A stretch of 64,000 nucleotides of DNA, taken from contig DANS01000018.1 of the NCBI GenBank assembly GCA_002497345.1, positions 95,536-159,535 of the forward strand, given 5' to 3'. Each line of letters starts with the position of its first letter. Position 1 is the first letter of the stretch. The DNA is from Thermoproteus sp. UBA157 (GTDB lineage: Archaea > Thermoproteota > Thermoprotei > Thermoproteales > Thermoproteaceae). Positions 59,579-64,000 of the stretch are shown here, one piece after another. Both the position numbers and the translations under genes were made by a program. The notes beneath the pieces are model-generated. The model ran no database searches. It was not told the origin of the DNA and worked only from the letters and a program-made list of their open reading frames with translations.

Positions 59579-60451
59579 TTATAGCGTCTCCAACGTCCTC
59601 AAGATCCTATCCACCACCTCGGCCACAGAGCTGTATTTGCCTCTCACCAACGCATAATGGTGGCTCGTCCAATATTCGCCGACGGCGCTGATTACTTGCG
59701 GCAGGGTCTCGGCGAACTGCGCCTTTAGGCTTCTGTCGAAATATCAGACGGCCGTCTCCTTTGGCGCAGCCCATATGGCTCTGAGGTCCAAGACGGCCTT
59801 CAGAACGTCGTGATCGATCTTCCTCCGCCTCACGGGCTCGACGATCTTATGCTTCGCCTTTTCGGCCAGCTGCCACGCCAAGGCGGAGATCCTAAAGCCG
59901 CCGTATTCCTCCACCGGCGGCTTGAGTTCTATCGAAACGCCGACCCTCAAGTAATCCACCCTCGGCGTATCTACGCCCAGGGTTTCGACGGATGCCCGTT
60001 TGATCTCCGCGATGACGTCGTAGCTGACATCTACGCCCAGACGCCTTAGGTAGCTCCACAGAGGAGCGCCCGACCGCCTAGTCAACACCGGCACTCTCAA
60101 CGGCAACAAATAGGGGAGGACGTCCTTCTCGACGTCATGTTCGAAGAGCCCGAAGTAGACGTAGTATCTTGACGGCCTTCGCGTAGCCCGCCTCAAGCAA
60201 GCCGGCGTTTATCCCGGCGATTTGTCTCAACACAGATAGCTTATCCGTCGGCTCTGGCGGCGAGGTATCTACGTCGAATGTGAACCTAGGGGGCCGGCAT
60301 CTCCATACGTCAAGATATCAGCATAACACTGCTCCACCGTGCAGACGTAGCCTCCGTAGCTCGGCGAATATTCCACCTCGCGTTTATCGATATCCTCGAC
60401 GTAGACGTCGGCCGCGAGCTTCCCCCTTAACCTAACGTCGGCTACGATCAT
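59579..60451 (-). pseudogene. decayed gene with two frameshifts and an in-frame stop
   Basis: Reading from ATG 60451, a first part (IVADVRLRGKLAADVYVEDIDKREVEYSPSYGGYVC) runs to a stop at 60269. A second part in another frame (RFTFDVDTSPPEPTDKLSVLRQIAGINAGLLEAGYAKAV) runs over about 60280-60190. The frame then returns (SRYYVYFGLFEHDVEKDVLPYLLPLRVPVL ... AIWAAPKETAV), meets a TGA at 59744-59746 and is still open in the same frame to a TAA at 59579 (YFDRSLKAQFAETLPQVISAVGEYWTSHHYALVRGKYSSVAEVV). Codon use and protein character hold throughout, so it looks like one gene of about 290 codons decaying. The original function is not recognised. Confidence 0.65.
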
Positions 60452-60565
60452 CGTTTTATCGATTCCCGCCGCTTTCTTAAGCTACGGTATCACATAATAA
60501 AAAGCGACGGCCATGGACATGTTATTGCCTCTATTTTATAGTTGAGGCCAAGCCCTGCTGCTCGA

Positions 60566-62446
60566 TCACAGAGCTCTTTTTATCTCCTCTATGGCCTCCG
60601 GATTTTCGAGCGCCGATAAGTCGCCCGGGTTGCGTCCCAAATACACTGCCCTTATCACTCTCCTCATAATTTTGGCGTTGCGGGTCTTCGGCAACATCTT
60701 GACGAATTTTACATCCTCCACGGCGCCAAAGGCTTTGCCCAAGGCCTCCTCTGTCAGCTTTATCAACTCGCGCCTTAAGGCCTCGCTGGGCTCGTAGCCT
60801 GGTTTTAACACTACAAAACATACGGGCACCTCGCCCTTGATCTCGTGGGGGACGCCTATACAGGCGGACTCGGCCACGGCGGGATGGGCGTTGAGGACCG
60901 CCTCGATCTCGGCAGGTCCCAGCCTTTTGCCGGCCACTTTTATAGTGTCGTCGGCGCGGCCCACTATGTAAAAATAGCCGTCTTGGTCAGCGTAGGCGGC
61001 ATCGCCGTGGGCCCAAACGCCGGGCCATTTGGACCAATAGGTCTCTAAATAGCGCTGGGGATCGCGCCAGAAGCCCCTGGTCATCCCGGGCCACACCGAC
61101 AGTACAACGAGCTCTCCCTCCACGCCGGGCGGGGCAGGCCTTCCGTCCTCGGTGAATACGGCGGCCTTGGTGCCGATGCTCGGCCCGTTGAAGGAGCTGG
61201 GCTTGATGGGCTTCACCGCGTAGCAGCCCAGTATGCCGCCAGATATCTCGGTGCCGCCCGAATAGTTAATAATGGGGATTCTCCCTCTGCCCATCTTGTG
61301 AAGCCACAGCCAGCTTTCTTGGTCGATTGGCTCGCCTGTGTTGCCGAAGGCCTTGAGCGAGTCCAGTTGCTGGGCCTCCGCCGTCGCGCCGATGGAGCGG
61401 AGGTGCCTTGTCAGCGTGGCGGCTAAGCCCAAGACGTTGACTTCGAAACGCTCGACGAAGCGCCAGAGCCTATCCTTGGGGTAATCGGGCGCTCCCTCGA
61501 AGAAGGCCGTCGAGGCCCTCAACAGATACGCGGCGAACACCATCCACGGGCCCATCATCCAGCCCATGTCGGTCACCCAAGTGAGCGTGTCGCCCGTCTT
61601 TATGTCGAAGTGGAAATACACGTCGGCCGCCGCCTTTATGGGGAACCCGTCGTGGGTGTGGACCGTGCCCTTGGGCCTTCCGGTGGTGCCCGAGGTGTAG
61701 ATTATCATGATCGGATCCTCGGAGTCGGCCCTATCCACGTAGTCGCCGCCCGTCCTCAAAACCTCAGGGAGCGGGATATAGCCGCTACTTTTGCCGGACC
61801 TCTCGTGGACCACCACGTGTTTAACCGAGGTGGTGAGGCCGGCCTTGAGCTCGGAGAGCATGTCCACCTCCTTGCCCCTCCTGTAGGATATGTCTGAGGC
61901 GAAGACGAACTTAGCCTCGCTGTCCTCGAGCCTAACCCTTATGGCCTCTCTGCCGAAGCCGCTGAACAGCGGGACGATAATGCCGCCGGCTCTGATGGCC
62001 CCCAACATGACGGGCACTATCTCGGGCACCATGGGCATGTATATAGCCACCCTATCGCCCTTCTCGAGCCCGTTTCTCCGGAGCCAACTCGCCACAGCCT
62101 TGGCCTTGTACAAGACCTCGGAATAGCTCCAGACGACGGTAGATCCGTCCTCGCCCTCCCATTTCACCAACGGACGCGGCGAGTCCTCCAGTTGGTCCGC
62201 TATGTTGATCTTCCCGCCCACGAACCACTTGGGCCACTGAATCCCTCTCGAGAGGTCCAGCACCCTCCCGTACTCCTCGTACCATCTAAGCCTCAGCACC
62301 TCCCTCTCGAAGGAGCGCCAGAACTCCTCGGGTTTATCGAAAGTGAGCGAGAGGAACTCGTCGAGCCCCTTGAGGCCGTGGGCGGCTATGAATTTGGCCA
62401 CGTTGGACTCCTCCAGATGGTACTTCTCTGGCCTCCAGATCTCCAT
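60566..62446 (-). CDS. acs: acyl/acetyl-CoA synthetase, AMP-forming
   Basis: The 626-residue ANL-superfamily enzyme has IMIIYTSGTTGRPKGTVHTH (P-loop), INYSGGTEISGGILG, YFYIVGRADDTIKVAGKRLGPAEIEAVLNAHPAVAESA and the C-terminal catalytic Lys in PKTRNAKIMRRVIRAV. The acetyl-CoA-type N-terminus (VAKFIAAHGLKGLDEFLSLTFDKPEEFWRSF) is present, but the acyl-pocket residues do not decide between acetate, propionate and longer acids. A second, truncated synthetase of this family begins at the window end. Confidence 0.85.
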   Translation of the reverse strand: MEIWRPEKYHLEESNVAKFIAAHGLKGLDEFLSLTFDKPEEFWRSFEREVLRLRWYEEYGRVLDLSRGIQWPKWFVGGKINIADQLEDSPRPLVKWEGEDGSTVVWSYSEVLYKAKAVASWLRRNGLEKGDRVAIYMPMVPEIVPVMLGAIRAGGIIVPLFSGFGREAIRVRLEDSEAKFVFASDISYRRGKEVDMLSELKAGLTTSVKHVVVHERSGKSSGYIPLPEVLRTGGDYVDRADSEDPIMIIYTSGTTGRPKGTVHTHDGFPIKAAADVYFHFDIKTGDTLTWVTDMGWMMGPWMVFAAYLLRASTAFFEGAPDYPKDRLWRFVERFEVNVLGLAATLTRHLRSIGATAEAQQLDSLKAFGNTGEPIDQESWLWLHKMGRGRIPIINYSGGTEISGGILGCYAVKPIKPSSFNGPSIGTKAAVFTEDGRPAPPGVEGELVVLSVWPGMTRGFWRDPQRYLETYWSKWPGVWAHGDAAYADQDGYFYIVGRADDTIKVAGKRLGPAEIEAVLNAHPAVAESACIGVPHEIKGEVPVCFVVLKPGYEPSEALRRELIKLTEEALGKAFGAVEDVKFVKMLPKTRNAKIMRRVIRAVYLGRNPGDLSALENPEAIEEIKRAL

Positions 62447-62559
62447 AAATTCCTATTCAACTTCTAGTATTTAAGGATACTTTTAGTAAGGATATTTAGT
62501 TTGTAAAATGTCTATGGCCGCGGTCGACGGCAAAGCCCCTCGCCGGGCCGATCCCCTGA

Positions 62560-63444
62560 CTAGCGGCCGTTGAACAACGGCCTTAGCCTTGACTCGAACC
62601 GAGCTGACGCCTCGCGGAGGTCCAACACTGGCGAGAGCGGAACGTCGAGTTGCGCGGCCCTTCCGAGAAGGTCGGAACACGGAACCCTAGACACAACGCG
62701 CTCGACTTCGCCCACGGCACTGGGATCAAGCGCGCGCTCCGCTAAATCGCTACGGCCGATCAGCTCGCAGAAGCGGCGCCAGAACTTCTCCTCAACTGCG
62801 CCGAGCGCGACCCGTCCGCCTGCGCAGTCGTAGACGTTGTAGAACGGGTAGCGCCCTGTCAGATACGCGTCGCCCCTATCTCTGAGTTGCATGAAGTTCA
62901 GGAGGTTCAGCATATAGGCGACGGACTCCATGGGCACCTCGAAATATCCTGAGCGACCCGCCGCCGTGGATGCGGCGATTATGAAGGCGGCCATGATGCC
63001 GGACGCCACGTCGACGCATTGAGGTATCAAGGGCCCATCGGCGAGTAGCCCCGCCGTAGCGGCGAAGTTGATGTCGTGTCCGGGCGCGTCTGAGTCGACG
63101 TATCCCGTGATGGCCACGTAGATCAGCCGCTCGTTCACGGACTTCAGCCTCTCGTACGACGCCCCGAGCCTCTCCGCCGCGCCTCTCCTGAAGCTAGTCA
63201 ACGCGGCTCTGGCCCCCCTCGCAAGCTCCAGGAGCTCCTCGCGCCCCTCCTCTGTGCGCAAGTCGAGCACGACGACCTCCTTGCCGGAGTTGAGGAGCTC
63301 GTATAAAGACGGCACGTAGGACCTCATGGGATCGCCGCCCGGCGGCTCTACCTTGACCACTTTGAAGCCCCAATCGGCCAAGAGCCGGCCGGCGAGGGGG
63401 CCGGGATATAGCTGGGCCAGCTCGATCACTCGGCGCTCCTCCAT
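62560..63444 (-). CDS. CaiB/BaiF-type family III CoA-transferase
   Basis: The 294-residue protein has the family III layout: VIELAQLYPGPLAGRLLADWGFKVVKVEPPGGDPMR, VVVLDLRTEEGREEL, then GHDINFAATAG with the catalytic Asp in the HDI(N) motif, and a shortened C-terminal half (YPFYNVYDCAGGRVALGAVEEKFWRRFCEL). At about 300 residues it is shorter than the usual 400 and near the alpha-methylacyl-CoA racemase length. ATG 63444 overlaps the thioesterase gene by 19 bp; GTG 63429 (GTGA) is an alternative start. Confidence 0.75.
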   Translation of the reverse strand: MEERRVIELAQLYPGPLAGRLLADWGFKVVKVEPPGGDPMRSYVPSLYELLNSGKEVVVLDLRTEEGREELLELARGARAALTSFRRGAAERLGASYERLKSVNERLIYVAITGYVDSDAPGHDINFAATAGLLADGPLIPQCVDVASGIMAAFIIAASTAAGRSGYFEVPMESVAYMLNLLNFMQLRDRGDAYLTGRYPFYNVYDCAGGRVALGAVEEKFWRRFCELIGRSDLAERALDPSAVGEVERVVSRVPCSDLLGRAAQLDVPLSPVLDLREASARFESRLRPLFNGR

Positions 63445-63821
63445 GCCTCTATGAGCTCGGGCGGACACTTAGTGGACCTCAGCTTGCCCCCCTCGTTCTC
63501 CACGCAGACGGCGACCACGTGGCCAGCCGCCGAGAGCGTCCCCGTCGTCTCGTTGTATATCTCGAAGCCGTACTTGACGGCCCTCTCCTTGAGCTCCAAG
63601 GGCTTTAGAACGACGCGGACCACGTCGCCGCGCCTCAAGGGCGATTTGAAGACCGCGCAGGCCTCCACTCTCGGCATGCGGCTGTGTACGTCCAGAACTC
63701 CCTTAGCTCTATACAGCTCCTCCTCGGCGTGTTCGACGATCGAGAAGAACTCGGAGAAGTGGACTATCCCGGCGGCGTCCGTCTGGGACCAGTATATGTG
63801 GAATTTGACCTCGAAGGGCAT
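63426..63821 (-). CDS. 4-hydroxybenzoyl-CoA thioesterase-type hotdog protein
   Basis: The 131-residue hotdog enzyme has the 4HBT motif WSQTDAAGIVHFSEFFSIVEHAEEEL, with the catalytic Asp in TDAAGIVHF, and LRRGDVVRVVLKPLELKERAVKYGFEIYNETTGTLSAAGHVVAVCV. It hydrolyses (aryl- or acyl-) CoA esters. It overlaps the CoA-transferase gene and follows the partial synthetase by 23 bp, so the three belong together. Confidence 0.85.
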   Translation of the reverse strand: MPFEVKFHIYWSQTDAAGIVHFSEFFSIVEHAEEELYRAKGVLDVHSRMPRVEACAVFKSPLRRGDVVRVVLKPLELKERAVKYGFEIYNETTGTLSAAGHVVAVCVENEGGKLRSTKCPPELIEAWRSAE

Positions 63822-63844
63822 GTATATAATCCCCCCTTAAAAAC

Positions 63845-64000
63845 TCAGAGTTGAGCTCCGACCTCTTTCCTCACCTCCTCGTAAGCCCTCTTGACCTCGT
63901 CGACCGACGTCTCGTCCTCCAGCGTTGTGACGTCCCCTATTTGACCGCCCGTGACGACGGCCTTGAGCACCCTCCTCATTATCTTCCCCGAGCGGGTCTT
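63845..64000 (-). CDS. acs: acyl/acetyl-CoA synthetase, C-terminal end (partial)
   Basis: The last 51 residues of a second AMP-forming synthetase: KTRSGKIMRRVLKAVVTG, then GQIGDVTTLEDETSVDEVKRAY and a short tail EEVRKEVGAQL. The Lys of SGKIMRR is the catalytic residue of the C-terminal domain. The gene continues beyond the window. It sits in the same operon as the thioesterase and CaiB-type gene. Confidence 0.85.
   Translation of the reverse strand, partial: KTRSGKIMRRVLKAVVTGGQIGDVTTLEDETSVDEVKRAYEEVRKEVGAQL

Overview
The window is a dense, roughly 55-60% G+C stretch of a hyperthermophilic crenarchaeal chromosome, most likely order Thermoproteales (Thermoproteus/Pyrobaculum group). The reasons are archaeal-type information genes (Pus10, SRP54, Rpo7/Spt4, TFS, PCNA, PriS, GINS, S19e, L31e, L39e, S27e, L44e, aIF1A, PDCD5), many apparently leaderless starts with a TATA box about 22-27 bp upstream of ATG or GTG, operons joined by ATGA/GTGA/TAATG overlaps, and sulfur-relay proteins. 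No rRNA, tRNA, CRISPR array or insertion sequence was recognised.

Layout. 1-3.8 kb: the end of a NifX-domain/methyltransferase fusion, a hydrolase, a THUMP protein and SfsA. 3.8-11 kb: sulfur relay. One operon is tusA, an SQR-like flavoprotein and DUF1641, divergent from dsrE across a perfect 20-bp palindrome. Further on are a second DUF1641 gene and an operon ending in dsrC. Asparagine synthetase A, a glutamate-synthase-like flavoprotein and aIF1A lie between them. 11-14.4 kb: a large secreted repeat protein with a PadR regulator upstream. 14.5-25.7 kb: nitrogen metabolism, with a split glutamate synthase, a dihydrolipoamide-dehydrogenase-like protein, glutamine synthetase coupled to a small class II amidotransferase, and NAD synthetase split into synthetase and glutaminase genes; then an ArgD/LysJ aminotransferase and a Gfo/Idh oxidoreductase. 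25.9-33.6 kb: ThiI, a DUF981 membrane protein behind the same palindrome found at dsrE, SRP54-TrmY-Pus10, a permease-like protein, DeoC and a tandem hotdog thioesterase.

33.6-42.9 kb: GlmS with a GlmU-like protein, Spt4/Rpo7, HIT-AAA ATPase-PIN operon, a sugar nucleotidyltransferase and small unknown proteins. 42.9-46.6 kb: a mosaic AT-rich island with an M48-type membrane protease, a winged-helix protein, a small unknown protein, a membrane-anchored HerA-like ATPase coupled to a compact XPD-like helicase. This is the best candidate for an undescribed system. 46.6-51.4 kb: ribosomal and replication genes, including L39e (51 aa). 51.5-55 kb: a cytosolic molybdopterin oxidoreductase, an HExxH protein and a membrane protein. 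55-64 kb: acyl-CoA metabolism, with an acyl-CoA dehydrogenase, two DUF35 proteins and two thiolase-fold proteins lacking the usual catalytic residues, a decayed pseudogene, two acyl-CoA synthetases (one cut by the window end), a CaiB-type protein and a hotdog thioesterase.

The main functional themes are protein-bound sulfur transfer, ammonia/glutamine handling with several enzymes split into domain-sized genes, and CoA-ester catabolism. All functions are read from sequence by family recognition; no search was run.
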